A stretch of 64,000 nucleotides of DNA from an uncultured Schlesneria sp. (GCA_903858935.1 CAIOKO010000191.1:1-64000); one strand, 5' to 3'; positions 8,595 through 18,372 are shown, counted from the stretch's first letter. Program-made: numbers and translations. The notes: generated by a model from the sequence alone, not told the origin.

Positions 8595-10226
8595 CTATTT
8601 CTTTCGTTCGTATTGGAAATCCAAGGTCCCTTCGGCGATCGTGATATTTTTGATCGCCGACAACAAATTCGCTCGAGTCGCCTCATTGGCCGAAAGTTTT
8701 GGTTCGGCTGATAGCGCATAGACAGTGATATGATAAGTCTTAATTCCAGGTCCTTTAGAGCACATCGGGTCATACGCCGCTCGTCGTTTGTCGTTGAGCC
8801 CCAGCGTACCCGTTGATTTGGCGTTTTTGGCCAGAATTGTGACATTGGACGGAATGCCATAAATAACCCAATAGGACTTTTCTATATCAGGAGCGGTATG
8901 CCAGAGGCTCAGGGCGTAGCACTTTGTTTCTGGAGGCGCGCCGGTCCATTCCACGGGAGGAGATGCACTCGCTCCGTCACAGGTGAATTCGGCTGAAATG
9001 TAACCGTTTTCATCCAAGGCAGCGCTGCTGATCGCCAACTGGGGAAGGTTACTACGAGGCTTGGCTTTATTGTCTTGCCGCGTGTTTTTCGGGCCCCGTC
9101 CATTATCGCGGGGAGGGCCTGGCTGTTCGCCTCGAGGTGGCGGACCATCTGCCCGAGGTGGCGGCGGAGGTCGTCGGTCATTGCCGCCACGGCCGCGTCG
9201 TTGTGGCGTGTAAGTTTCGCTTCTCGACCCGCCAGCCGGATCGACGTACGTAAAATTCGCAGTGCCATCGTTTGCAAGCACGTAGCTGACAGACCCTTGT
9301 TTTCCCCGCACTTCATAGGTCAGCTTGTAACTGCCCGGTTGCGTTTCGACAAAGTCCGTGATTTTCGCATCGCGCAACGGCCTGCCATCGGGGCGAACCG
9401 GTTCGGCTCGCGGTTGTGGATCGACCTGCCCACCCCGCTCGGTCACCTCACCGTGGAAACCTCCGTTGAGATAGGGGTAAGTTTTGGTGGCGTGATAATG
9501 GTAATTTCCTTTTGAGTCCTGGTGACCATTGAATTGGTCGAGTCCCACAACTTTGGAGCCATCCGTCTCGGTATATCCATAAATCGGAAAACCATCGAGT
9601 GCATAAGCGATGGGCAAGCCCTTGCCGATCGTTTTTTCCAGATGAACTGGTGCAATGTGATAATGGTAATCGTCAGCTCGCCCGCAATGCCCACCAAATT
9701 CATCGAGTTCCCCGATCGCGTAGGAATCCTCACCGCGATTGTTCAGCGGGTTAAAAATCGGGATGCCGTTGGCAGCCAAGGCGATGGCACCGCGCAGAAA
9801 GCGGTTCTTCGTCGAAAGGGGAGTCTTAGCGGGAACTGGGCGAAGCGGGATACGCCATGCATTTTCACCGGAATAAGGTTGGGGCAGGGGAACCTGCTGC
9901 TGCCATGCGGTGATGCCGACCATCATGGGATGGCTGGGAATACCGTTGGATTCTACATAGAAGAAGTTTTCGTCCCAGCGAGTGCGGATCGCTTTTGTTT
10001 TCAAAAATGCATCAAACGCCTTGGCAATCTCAGGACGTTTATCGTCATCGTGGCCGCGATTTTCAGTGCTCAGCTGTGCAAGCAGAACCGGCAGTTTTCT
10101 GGCCGCAATCTCGTCCAACATTTGCTCATCATTCTCATCGTGTGAATGACCGGGATGTGCCGTCCCAATCGATACCGCACAAAACCAGGCGACCAGCGTA
10201 ACAGTCGATATCAATCCTCTGAGCAT
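8595..10226 (-). CDS. Exported YHYH-domain protein with C-terminal PEBP (YbhB/YbcL-like) domain
   Basis: A 543-residue exported fusion. After a signal peptide ending near SIGTAHPGHSHDE comes a YHYH domain (about 75-270) with DYHYHIAP and GNYHYHATKTYP motifs, then a Pro/Arg/Gly-rich linker (about 340-390), and a C-terminal domain resembling phosphatidylethanolamine-binding proteins (YbhB/YbcL type), including the segments YISAEFTCDGASASPPVEW and YDPMCSKGPGIKTYHITVYAL. YHYH domains are of unknown function; PEBP folds bind phospholipid headgroups or small anions. His-rich residues suggest metal binding (inference). Strong AGGAG ribosome site. Heads a two-gene unit with the PQQ-propeller gene. 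Confidence 0.85.
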   Translation of the reverse strand: MLRGLISTVTLVAWFCAVSIGTAHPGHSHDENDEQMLDEIAARKLPVLLAQLSTENRGHDDDKRPEIAKAFDAFLKTKAIRTRWDENFFYVESNGIPSHPMMVGITAWQQQVPLPQPYSGENAWRIPLRPVPAKTPLSTKNRFLRGAIALAANGIPIFNPLNNRGEDSYAIGELDEFGGHCGRADDYHYHIAPVHLEKTIGKGLPIAYALDGFPIYGYTETDGSKVVGLDQFNGHQDSKGNYHYHATKTYPYLNGGFHGEVTERGGQVDPQPRAEPVRPDGRPLRDAKITDFVETQPGSYKLTYEVRGKQGSVSYVLANDGTANFTYVDPAGGSRSETYTPQRRGRGGNDRRPPPPPRADGPPPRGEQPGPPRDNGRGPKNTRQDNKAKPRSNLPQLAISSAALDENGYISAEFTCDGASASPPVEWTGAPPETKCYALSLWHTAPDIEKSYWVIYGIPSNVTILAKNAKSTGTLGLNDKRRAAYDPMCSKGPGIKTYHITVYALSAEPKLSANEATRANLLSAIKNITIAEGTLDFQYERKK

Positions 10227-10883
10227 CAGGTTCTCCTGGAACCGTTTATCACCAACTTGCGTTTCATAATCAAGTATTCATTGTCGTAGTGCGATTCGAA
10301 AGCGAGGTGATGAATTGGTGACCTGACAAATAGTCACGAAGCAACAGGTAAAACCGCCGAACATGGACATGTTTTTTGATGTTTCCTTTCGGTGCATGTC
10401 ACGGAAAAGTGTGTTTTTGATTTCTTCTGTTACTTATTCATGCGATTCGTGGTTAGAAATCCTTTGCATGATCCATCAGTCGCCAGAGCATAACTCAAAG
10501 ACTTGATTATCGAATCGGATTCTGACAACACAATTCCCGCCTTCTCCCCTTTGAACACTCCAGCGGACGAAACGGGTCGCTTTTTTCTGGGATTCATGCA
10601 ACTTTTTCGAGAAACGAAAATCTCCCTGTCCGTTTGCCGTTGAATTCGGCGGCAAGGGGTCTGATCGAGCGCAAATCAATCTTTCCACAAGACACAAACG
10701 GGGGTTCACGCATTTGGACACTTTAAAATCGTCGTGCGCGATGGCGTGATACTCCAATTCGAAAAACATGATCCGTCTTGGATATTTACGTAATTATTCG
10801 CGCTTTGCCGCAATCATTGTGGTACGATCCACGTCGGGATGGAAGCGCCATTTCAGACCCCGCCGCCTTAGATCGGAACCAAC
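10227..10883. other. Intergenic region, divergent promoters expected
   Basis: About 650 bases between the divergent YHYH and transglutaminase-like genes. One minus-strand frame at 10476-10769 (97 codons) is open, but I see no family match and no good ribosome site, so it is not called. No clear terminator, repeat or RNA was seen. Confidence 0.5.
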
Positions 10884-11726
10884 ATGTTGATCAGAGTCGG
10901 TTATGAAATTGCCTTCGAATCGCCCGAGCCTGCAGCCATGATTTTGATGCTTTACACACATCCACTGCGGTCTCCGACCATTCGAAAGCCAGAGCACCTG
11001 CAGATCGAACCGTTTGTTCCGGTCTCAGATTTTATTGACGCTTATGGTAATCGATGTGCGCGAGTCTTTGTTCCCGCTGGGAGAGTTGTCTTTCGCAACG
11101 ATGCGGTCGTGACGGATTCCGGGCTGCCGGATTTACGAGTTCCCGATGCATCACAGCAAGCCGTTCAAGACTTGCCTTGCGAAGTTCTGCAGTATTTATT
11201 GGCCAGCCGATATTGCGAAGTTGACAGCGAATTGAAGGACGTGGCGTGGACGCTGTTTGGTGGAAGCCAACCGGGCTGGCCGCGGGTCCAGGCCATTTGC
11301 GACTTCGTTCACCAGCACATTCGCTTTGATTATATGAAGGCTCGGGCCAATCGAACGGCACTGGAAGTCTATCGCGAACGGCACGGAGTCTGTCGAGACT
11401 TCATGCATCTGGCAATTACCTTTTGTCGCAATTGCAATATTCCGGCACGTTACTGCACGGGATACTTGGGAGATATCGGCGTCCCTCCCGTTGCCGCAGA
11501 TATGGATTTTAGTGCATGGTTCGAGGCCTATCTCGGCGGACAATGGTACGCATTTGATGCTCGAAACAATGTCTGTCGAATTGGCCGAGTTCTTATGGCG
11601 CGGGGTCGCGATGCGGCAGATGTGGCTCTCACAACGACGTTCGGGGCCAACACGCTGAAATCGTTCAAAGTCTGGACGTACGAAGTGCCTGAAGGCAATT
11701 TATTATCGGGAACTGCAGCCAATTGA
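10884..11726 (+). CDS. Transglutaminase-like superfamily protein
   Basis: A 280-residue cytoplasmic protein with an N-terminal beta-rich domain and a C-terminal transglutaminase-like core. The nucleophile region is GVCRDFMHLAITFCR (Cys170), followed by IPARYCTGYLGD and then DFSAWFEAYLGGQWYAFDAR. In most of the superfamily the second catalytic residue is a His in an HAW motif; here that position is Ser210, while the Asp (225) is kept. This may be a subfamily trait or mean altered chemistry. The family hydrolyses or exchanges amide bonds on peptides or proteins. Its TGA stop overlaps the TTG start of the next gene (TTGA), so the two are translationally coupled. Confidence 0.85.
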   Translation: MLIRVGYEIAFESPEPAAMILMLYTHPLRSPTIRKPEHLQIEPFVPVSDFIDAYGNRCARVFVPAGRVVFRNDAVVTDSGLPDLRVPDASQQAVQDLPCEVLQYLLASRYCEVDSELKDVAWTLFGGSQPGWPRVQAICDFVHQHIRFDYMKARANRTALEVYRERHGVCRDFMHLAITFCRNCNIPARYCTGYLGDIGVPPVAADMDFSAWFEAYLGGQWYAFDARNNVCRIGRVLMARGRDAADVALTTTFGANTLKSFKVWTYEVPEGNLLSGTAAN

Positions 11727-12181
11727 AGATTTACTACTTCGCGTATGGCAGCAATCTGTGGATCGAACAAGTGGTCCAGCGAATAGGACCGGTTGATCGG
11801 AATGACGGCTGGCCGCGGCGCGCGTCCCTGGCTGGCAATCGTCTGGTGTTCAACATGCTGGGCGAAGATAGAAACATTTATGCGAATATTGAAACAGCGT
11901 CGGAATCCAGCGTTTTGGGCGTTGTCTACCGTTGCACTCCAGATGCGTTGCGAATCATGGATCAGTACGAATCCGGATACGAACGGCGACAGACGACTGT
12001 CACCTGCGAAAATGGTGATCGACTTGAGGTCACGATGTACGTTGCATTGGCCGATCGTGTGACAACAATTGCGACTTCTCCGACCGACGAATACCTGCAG
12101 AGGATCATTAGCGGAGCAACGGAGCAGGGACTACCTGAGACCTATATCCGCAAAATCATATCAAATGCCCACAAGTGTTGA
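11723..12181 (+). CDS. Gamma-glutamylcyclotransferase-like protein (AIG2/GGCT fold)
   Basis: A 152-residue protein with the family's N-terminal FAYGSNLW substrate-binding loop and a likely catalytic acid in MDQYESGYERR. GGCT-fold enzymes release 5-oxoproline from gamma-glutamyl amines or peptides. It starts with TTG overlapping the stop of the transglutaminase-like gene by 3 bases (11724-11726), so both are made together; the pair suggests related gamma-glutamyl or isopeptide chemistry, but this is inference. Confidence 0.85.
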   Translation: MKIYYFAYGSNLWIEQVVQRIGPVDRNDGWPRRASLAGNRLVFNMLGEDRNIYANIETASESSVLGVVYRCTPDALRIMDQYESGYERRQTTVTCENGDRLEVTMYVALADRVTTIATSPTDEYLQRIISGATEQGLPETYIRKIISNAHKC

Positions 12182-12705
12182 AGAAGCACGGATTAACTCG
12201 TCCCGAAAAAATAAGCGAGTACAACTGTCCGGCTTCACCTCGCAGTCGCCAATTAAGTCTTTGCGGGAACTGTCTGTTTTCAGGGCGTTTGCCAGAAGTC
12301 TTCGGTTGAGAGGGCTGGTGGCCGGAAGGTCACGATTTGTATCCCTGAAAGTCGCTATTCTCACATCCCGTTTGTCCGTAGGTGTCCCGATCCTGTGAAA
12401 GGGGCCGACCGAAGGTCACATCCCAGCTACCTGGCGCTTTCGTCAAACGCGTTGCCTTCAACAGGAAATGATTGCAGATTTTCTGGAGCGAAAGCATGAT
12501 CCGTTGTGTAACAAATCACGTTGACGACCTGTAAGGGCGAAGAGGAGATCTTCGGTCGCTCACTCCTAAGTGGCGGGGGCTCTCGCACAACGCGTTCGAG
12601 CGAAACTGCATGCACAACAGCATCCCGTGAACCCATCGAAATGCCGAGCCCCTGAGGGTTCGCCCAAATATTCAATGTTCATAAGACCGTACTGGAAGGG
12701 ACAAA
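12182..12705. other. Intergenic region, no supported gene
   Basis: Some 520 bases. A minus-strand frame at 12427-12675 (82 codons) has coding-like composition but no recognisable family and no ribosome site; it could be a gene remnant. Nothing else stood out. Confidence 0.45.
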
Positions 12706-13095
12706 GTGACCAGGGGAGTACCAATCGAACCCGAGCTTGTTATCGATCCTGAAAAGCACCAAAAAATTGAACAACTGCGGAGAATCGCTGAGCTTCTCGA
12801 TGGTCAGTTTCGCATTCCCGGTACAGATATCGAGTTTGGACTCGATGCGATCATCGGTCTGGTTCCCGGTATCGGCGATCTCATCTGTGGCGGTATTTCC
12901 ATGTGGCTCATTCGCGAGGCTCGACGGCTTGGGGCTCCTCGCTGGTTGATCGCAAGGATGGTCTGGAACGTCGCCGTTGATGTGAGTGTGGGAGCTGTTC
13001 CCGTTCTCGGTGATATGCTTGACGTCGCCTGGAAAGCAAACCGAATGAATATTGAATTGCTAAGCCGGCATTTCAAAATGTCCTCTCGGCGATAA
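12706..13095 (+). CDS. DUF4112 small membrane protein
   Basis: A 129-residue protein matching DUF4112: a charged N-terminus, LLDGQFRIPGTDIEFGLDAIIGLVPGIGDLICGG with a conserved GLDAxxGLxPGxGD core, then a second GAVPVLGDMLDVAWKANRMN motif. Two short hydrophobic hairpins make it a probable inner-membrane protein. Function unknown. GTG start with GGAAGGGAC ribosome site upstream. Convergent with the next gene. Confidence 0.85.
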   Translation: MTRGVPIEPELVIDPEKHQKIEQLRRIAELLDGQFRIPGTDIEFGLDAIIGLVPGIGDLICGGISMWLIREARRLGAPRWLIARMVWNVAVDVSVGAVPVLGDMLDVAWKANRMNIELLSRHFKMSSRR

Positions 13096-13187
13096 GAGGT
13101 TTTGATGAATCAGGCCTTGGTATCTTGGGAAAATCGCTTGTTTCCGCAGAGGACGGTCAAGCTCGACGAACAACCTCACGGAGGTGT

Positions 13188-13988
13188 TCATCGCCCCATC
13201 ACCTTGCGATTTCCGCTGAAGGCATCAAGACTTCGGTTGGCCGGCTGGGAATATGCGGGTCCGCTGTAAGTCGCAACAGCGCCTCCCCCTTCTCGTTCAT
13301 GAATATCGTCATGGAGTGAGCGAAGTTCTTCGGTCGACCAGTTTTCGATGGCTCCATACGCAGCAGAAGAATTCCCATGGATTCCCCGCAGGTGTCTTAA
13401 GACCGTCTCTTTGCTGGGGTTCGGATCGCTTTCCACCGTCCAGTGATTACCTCGCAATCGGTAATTTCCCGTTGATTCCACTCGTGCGGCTTCGGAAATG
13501 GCGGATTTTGGTCGCTCGTTTTCCCCTTTCAGCAGCCATCCGAATGTCCAGACGTCGAGAGGTGTGGTGCAACCGTCCTTGAATGAGCGAACAATTTCGC
13601 CGTCTACGATGCAGGCGACTGTGGGAAATTCTTTCGCTTTCAGGAGTTGCATCAGTTCGGGGATGTTTTCAAAGTCAACGATCTGAATGTGGTTATTCGG
13701 ACCATCGCCAATTCGCCAACCTGTTGACTGCAGCTTCTCAAAAACCCCTCCTGAGGCACGTAGGCGATTCAATTCCGTCTCGCAACGTTCACAGCCTTGT
13801 TTGGTAATGAAAAGAACACGTGAACGAAGTCCTTTGGGTTCAGCGGTTTGCCGTTTGCCATCGGCTTCCGTGATGATCTTGCGGGTATTGATCTCAATCG
13901 CGTCTCGTCCCTGTTCTTCCGCAAAAATCGTGATTCCAGCTACGACAGCAAGCAGCAATGCTGCATAAACCGGCGACTTCTTCGACAT
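13188..13988 (-). CDS. Exported thioredoxin-fold-like hypothetical protein with CxxC
   Basis: A 266-residue protein with a signal or anchor segment (VYAALLLAVVAGITIFAEE) and an N-terminal domain that reads like a thioredoxin fold: LFITKQGCERCETELNRL with a CERC motif, then VDFENIPELMQLLKAKEFPTV, whose FPTV resembles the cis-Pro loop. The C-terminal half includes LRGNHWTVESDPNPSKETVLRHLRG and a WSTEELRSLHDDIHEREGG stretch that I do not recognise. It may be an extracytoplasmic thiol protein; partner unknown. Confidence 0.7.
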   Translation of the reverse strand: MSKKSPVYAALLLAVVAGITIFAEEQGRDAIEINTRKIITEADGKRQTAEPKGLRSRVLFITKQGCERCETELNRLRASGGVFEKLQSTGWRIGDGPNNHIQIVDFENIPELMQLLKAKEFPTVACIVDGEIVRSFKDGCTTPLDVWTFGWLLKGENERPKSAISEAARVESTGNYRLRGNHWTVESDPNPSKETVLRHLRGIHGNSSAAYGAIENWSTEELRSLHDDIHEREGGGAVATYSGPAYSQPANRSLDAFSGNRKVMGR

Positions 13989-14617
13989 TCGATAAAGCCT
14001 CTATAAAATGCAATTGGGGAATTGGATTCAGGTGGAGTTTTGGGCTGAAAGGAAATCATTCAACAGGACACCGTAGCACCGAATCACGTCGAAAACACGA
14101 GGTTCCACGTGGTGCGACGACAAGTTCTCACCCGCATGGCGTCGGTAGAGGCATACCGCATGCCACGAGTTTCGGCAGAATCTGCGCCTGTGAAAATATT
14201 CGTCCCAACGTTGATTGAGGCTTTGGCTTTGGCGGCATCGCCGATCGTTTTTCTTAAAATCGGACATTGACATCCGGTATAATCCGCATGGCCGGTTTGC
14301 GTACTGGGGTTTATAGAAAGTCGGTCGGGAGGGTTTTTGAAAGTGAGGTGGCGGATCAAGGCATCAATAAATTCGATGATGGGACCGATGAGACGTGTGA
14401 GACGACTCAATTTTATTGGCCTAATGATTCAATGCGCGCCATGAATCCCATTCTTGAATTAAGCCAAACGACCGAATCTCAGGCCGACCATCCAGAAAAA
14501 ACAGTGCTCTTACCGCAAAACGTGTTTGACCAATCATTAGCCGGTCGATTAGTATCAACAACGGCCGATGCGTCGGTCGCCTGCCGGAATCTCCTGCCTG
14601 ACCCTAAGGGCCCGCCT
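13989..14617. other. Intergenic region between divergent genes
   Basis: About 630 bases. The frame from 14267 is open into the DUF1501 gene, but family members begin at the MFRIDV-like position, so this stretch is treated as leader DNA. It holds a small CCACGTGG palindrome near 14108. No RNA or repeat recognised. Confidence 0.45.
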
Positions 14618-15997
14618 ATGTTTCGAATCGATGTTGGATCTACCCGCCGTTACTGTGATGGGATGTCGCGCCGAAGTTTTGTTCAACTCGGTGTCGCGGG
14701 GATGGCGTCGGTTGGGATTCCGCGGATTTTGCGAGCGAAAGAAGCCTCAGTTGAGCGAGGGCATTCGAGTAAAAAGACCAGTGTGATCTTGCTTTGGCTG
14801 GACGGCGGACCAAGTCATCTCGATCTTTATGACCTGAAGCCTCAGGCACCGGCAGAATATCGTGGAATCTGGAATCCGATCCGGACGAATGTCGATGGGA
14901 TCGAGGTCGGCGAGCTATTTCCGTTACAGGCGAAGTGCGCCGATAAGTTCTCGATCATCCGATCTCTACATCACGGCTCAGGCGACCACTTCACGGGTGG
15001 CCATTTTATGCTCACGGGGCGGGGCGGGGTGAGCGGTGCCGCGACGCAAGGAAAATCGCCCTTTGTCGGGTCAATCGCCACAAAAATGACAGGTGCGCGG
15101 CAACCGGGAATGCCCCCATATGTTGCGGTCCCTTATGGAATGAGTATCGGGCTGCGGCCAGGATATTTTGGTGCCAATTATATCGGGGCTTCGCATAATC
15201 CTTTTGAAACCGATGGTGATCCGAACGCGGCCGGCTTTAAAGTCCAGAATATTCAAATGCCTTCCGGTATGACGGTTGATCGATTGGATGACCGCGCTGC
15301 GCTTGCAAAGCATGTTGATCGGCTACGGCGCGATGTCGAGAGCAAGGGAATGCTCGATTCGATGGATCGATTCGATCGCCAGGCGTTGGATCTTGTGACA
15401 GGTCAGGCGGCTCGGACGGCATTTGATCTGGGGTTAGAAGATCCTAAAATTCGTGATCGGTACGGACGTCACAGTTGGGGGCAAAGTACGTTACTGGCTC
15501 GTCGGCTGGTGGAAGCTGGAACCACATTCGTCACCGTCCATTTTGGTGGCTGGGATCATCACTGGGACTTGAAATCAGGGATGGAAAGATATCTGCCGAT
15601 CGTAGATGCGGCGGTTTCTGCGCTGTTTGAAGACTTGTCTCAGCGTGGACTGCTTGATGATGTCCTCGTGATACTCTGTGGTGAGTTCAGTCGAACTCCT
15701 CGTATGAATAACGGGGGTAACGGTGGTCCGCCGCTCAGTATGGGAACTCCGGGTCGCGATCATTGGGGGAATGCGATGTTCTGCCTGATGGGTGGCGGCG
15801 GCGTGCAAGGTGGGCGTATTGTTGGTTCCACAAACAAGTTAGGTGAAGTTCCTCAGGATCGACCTGTCACTCCTGCGGATATTCACCACACGATGTTCCA
15901 TGTGCTTGGAATTGATCCACAGGTTAGTTTCCTTAACCACAGTGGACGACCGACTTCAGCACTGGAACCGGGTTCTGTGATCCAAGAATTGCTGTAA
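14618..15997 (+). CDS. DUF1501 exported protein (sulfatase/phosphatase-like fold)
   Basis: About 459 residues, Tat-type start (MSRRSFVQLGVAGMASVG after MFRIDVGSTRRYCDG). DUF1501 proteins are distant alkaline-phosphatase/sulfatase-fold proteins abundant in planctomycetes, usually paired with DUF1549/DUF1553 cytochrome-type proteins in presumed polymer degradation. Family hallmarks seen: LLWLDGGPSHLDLYDLKP, GDHFTGGHFMLTG, CGEFSRTPRMN, GRDHWGNAMFCLMGGGGVQGG. No DUF1553 partner is next to it. The start at 14618 was chosen because family members begin at this kind of sequence and AAGGG lies upstream; the frame stays open to 14267. Confidence 0.88.
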   Translation: MFRIDVGSTRRYCDGMSRRSFVQLGVAGMASVGIPRILRAKEASVERGHSSKKTSVILLWLDGGPSHLDLYDLKPQAPAEYRGIWNPIRTNVDGIEVGELFPLQAKCADKFSIIRSLHHGSGDHFTGGHFMLTGRGGVSGAATQGKSPFVGSIATKMTGARQPGMPPYVAVPYGMSIGLRPGYFGANYIGASHNPFETDGDPNAAGFKVQNIQMPSGMTVDRLDDRAALAKHVDRLRRDVESKGMLDSMDRFDRQALDLVTGQAARTAFDLGLEDPKIRDRYGRHSWGQSTLLARRLVEAGTTFVTVHFGGWDHHWDLKSGMERYLPIVDAAVSALFEDLSQRGLLDDVLVILCGEFSRTPRMNNGGNGGPPLSMGTPGRDHWGNAMFCLMGGGGVQGGRIVGSTNKLGEVPQDRPVTPADIHHTMFHVLGIDPQVSFLNHSGRPTSALEPGSVIQELL

Positions 15998-16134
15998 ACC
16001 CACTTCCTTGACCGTCATTTCCTGTTCAAGTAGTATGTCACGCTTCACTCGGGGGACAGTCCCGCCAAATTTTTTGGCAATCTGGGTTATTTCCTCGTAT
16101 ATTCATTGCCTCGATAGGTTGGGAACAACTCAAC

Positions 16135-16314
16135 ATGGCCGCACCTAAGCGTCGTCAGTCAAAAGGTCGTTCACGCCGTCGTCGAAGTCACGACGGGTTG
16201 ACGCCAGTTCAACTTCACAATTGTCCGAAATGTCAGACAAAGATTCCTTCGCACGTCGTCTGCCCGACGTGCGGCGATTACATGGGGCGGACACTCGTCG
16301 AAATCGAGGAATAG
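16135..16314 (+). CDS. rpmF: 50S ribosomal protein L32
   Basis: A 59-residue protein: basic N-terminus MAAPKRRQSKGRSRRRR and a four-cysteine zinc ribbon CPKC...CPTC (Cys30, 33, 43, 46), the L32 pattern. Its stop is 6 bases before plsX, the usual rpmF-plsX linkage that ties ribosome and phospholipid synthesis. Confidence 0.95.
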   Translation: MAAPKRRQSKGRSRRRRSHDGLTPVQLHNCPKCQTKIPSHVVCPTCGDYMGRTLVEIEE

Positions 16315-16320
16315 TCCTCT

Positions 16321-17328
16321 ATGCGGATTGCACTGGACGCAATGGGCGGGGACTTTGGTCCTCAGCCTAATCTTGACGGAGCGATTGCGGCCCTCAAAGA
16401 GAACCCGGATCTTCATGTGACACTGGTTGGCGATGCGCCATCCCTAGAGATGTTCGTGTCGAAATCTGGTTTTAGCAGCGATCGCTTAACTCTTAAGCCA
16501 GCTGATGGTTGGGTTGAGATGAGCGAAAAGCCGGTTGAGGCGCTGCGCAGCAAGCCTAATTGTTCGATCATTGTTTGCTGGCAGATGATGGCGACCCAGC
16601 AAGTTGATGCAGTGGTCAGTGCCGGTCACACCGGGGCTGTCGTTGCGGCAGGTTTGCGTACGCGTCTGTTCCTTAAGGGTGTCAAAAGGCCTGGGATTGC
16701 TGTCGCGTTGCCCACAACGAAGGGCAAGACCGTTCTGATGGACGTGGGGGCCAATCCCGGTGCTCGTCCGGAGCATCTGGTCCAATACGGGACCATGGGC
16801 TCGATCTACGCCCGTGAAATGCTCGGAATCGAACGGCCAACTGTCGGTATCATGAATATCGGCAGTGAAGACGGCAAGGGGACGGATGACGTGCGCGAAT
16901 CGCTTGCGTTATTCGCAAAGAGCCCGTTTCGAGATCGTTTTATTGGCAATGTTGAAGGTCGCGACCTTTATTCAGGGGGAGCCGACGTTGTCATTTGCGA
17001 GGGTTTCGTGGGAAACGTGCTTCTGAAAGCGGCAGAAGGGATGGTCGACATGCTGATGAAGTCGGTCTCTGCTGAAGTTTTGAGTGCTCTTGATAAAGAA
17101 AAGCCTCAGGCAATTGATGCGTTTCGAAATCTGGGGAAAAAGTTTGAGTACCATGAAGCTGGTGGAGCGCCCTTGATCGGTGTAGATGGGATTGCGATTA
17201 TTTGCCATGGTTCAAGCAATTCGCGATCGATTTATAACGCGCTTCGTGTTGCGACGACGCTGAAAAATCGTCGGATCAACGAACAGATTGTTGAAGAGTT
17301 ATCTCTGGCAGCCATTGCTGCGAGTTGA
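16321..17328 (+). CDS. plsX: Phosphate acyltransferase PlsX
   Basis: 335 residues, full length. PlsX converts acyl-ACP to acyl-phosphate, the donor for PlsY in glycerol-3-phosphate acylation. It opens with the signature MRIALDAMGGDFGPQ and has SAGHTGAVVAAG, ALPTTKGKTVLMDVGANP, NIGSEDGKGTD and VICEGFVGNVLLKAAEG. Second gene of the rpmF-plsX-fabD-acpP-fabF block; the ribosome site (GAGGA) lies in the end of rpmF. Confidence 0.97.
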   Translation: MRIALDAMGGDFGPQPNLDGAIAALKENPDLHVTLVGDAPSLEMFVSKSGFSSDRLTLKPADGWVEMSEKPVEALRSKPNCSIIVCWQMMATQQVDAVVSAGHTGAVVAAGLRTRLFLKGVKRPGIAVALPTTKGKTVLMDVGANPGARPEHLVQYGTMGSIYAREMLGIERPTVGIMNIGSEDGKGTDDVRESLALFAKSPFRDRFIGNVEGRDLYSGGADVVICEGFVGNVLLKAAEGMVDMLMKSVSAEVLSALDKEKPQAIDAFRNLGKKFEYHEAGGAPLIGVDGIAIICHGSSNSRSIYNALRVATTLKNRRINEQIVEELSLAAIAAS

Positions 17329-17460
17329 TGCGAAACGCAAATTGAAAGTACGGCTTTGAATACGATCAAAGTCAGTCGATCAAGCAATTCAAAAACCGTT
17401 TGAGTTTCATGGCATAACAAGCCGGTTTTTCAAAATGGTGCGGTAAATTGGGGACGGCAC

Positions 17461-18372
17461 GTGGCTAAGATCGCATTTCTATTTCCAGGTCAAGGGGCGC
17501 AGCACGTCGGGATGGCGAAATCCCTGTCCGCACGTTTTCCTGCTGCGAAGGCGCTCTTCGACCAAGCACGTGAAATCCTTGGGTTCGACCTTGCGTCGAT
17601 ATGTTATGACGGGCCAACAGAGCGTCTCGATACGACCGTAATAAGTCAGCCAGCGTTGTTTGTGAGCAGTCTGGCTGCGTTGGAAATGCTGCGAGCCGAG
17701 CATCCTGAAGTTGTCGACAACTGTGCCATGGTTGCCGGATTGAGTCTCGGTGAGTACACGGCCCTGGTTTTTTCTGGAGCGATGTCATTCGAAGATGGTT
17801 TACGAGTGGTGCAACGGCGCGGCGAAGCGATGCAGCAAGCCGCTGATGCGAACCCATCGGGAATGGTCAGTGCCCTTTTGTTAAACCGCGAACAGGTTGC
17901 CCAGGTCCGGGACGAAGCGTCGGTTGCAGGTCAAATCTGGATTGCAAATTACCTTTGCCCTGGAAACACGGTATTGTCTGGGGAAAAACCCGCGTGTGTT
18001 CGTGCAACTGAATTGATTGAAAAGCTTGGCGGGAGTGCCCGAACACTGGCTGTTGCCGGTGCCTTTCATACGCCTCTGATGGCGACCGCCTGCGGTCAGC
18101 TTGAAGAAGTTCTACGGAAGGTTCAGATTAAAGCGGGACGAATACCTGTCGTATCGAATGTTGATGCAAAAACTCATTCAAATGCCGATGATTTGCAGCA
18201 AATCCTGATAAGGCAGGTGACCCAGCCTGTTTTATGGGAAGACTGCGTTCGCGAGTTGTTGGCGCAGGGGTGCGATCAGTTTTATGAAATTGGCCCTGGT
18301 AAAGTGCTAAAGTCGCTCTTAAAGCGAATTGATCGAAAGATGGATTGCCAGTCAATCAACGATGATGGCTGA
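17461..18372 (+). CDS. fabD: Malonyl-CoA:ACP transacylase FabD
   Basis: 303 residues. It transfers malonyl groups from CoA to ACP for chain elongation. Motifs: FLFPGQGAQHVGM at the start, the nucleophile elbow GLSLGEYTAL, and the catalytic His in GAFHTPLM. GTG start with GGGGAC upstream. Sits 132 bases after plsX; that gap has a weak AAAAACCG/CGGTTTTT inverted repeat. Confidence 0.96.
   Translation: MAKIAFLFPGQGAQHVGMAKSLSARFPAAKALFDQAREILGFDLASICYDGPTERLDTTVISQPALFVSSLAALEMLRAEHPEVVDNCAMVAGLSLGEYTALVFSGAMSFEDGLRVVQRRGEAMQQAADANPSGMVSALLLNREQVAQVRDEASVAGQIWIANYLCPGNTVLSGEKPACVRATELIEKLGGSARTLAVAGAFHTPLMATACGQLEEVLRKVQIKAGRIPVVSNVDAKTHSNADDLQQILIRQVTQPVLWEDCVRELLAQGCDQFYEIGPGKVLKSLLKRIDRKMDCQSINDDG

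Noticed and set aside
10476-10769. 97-codon minus-strand frame in the leader of the transglutaminase-like gene
   Set aside because: No family pattern, no ribosome site, and it lies in a region where divergent promoters are expected.
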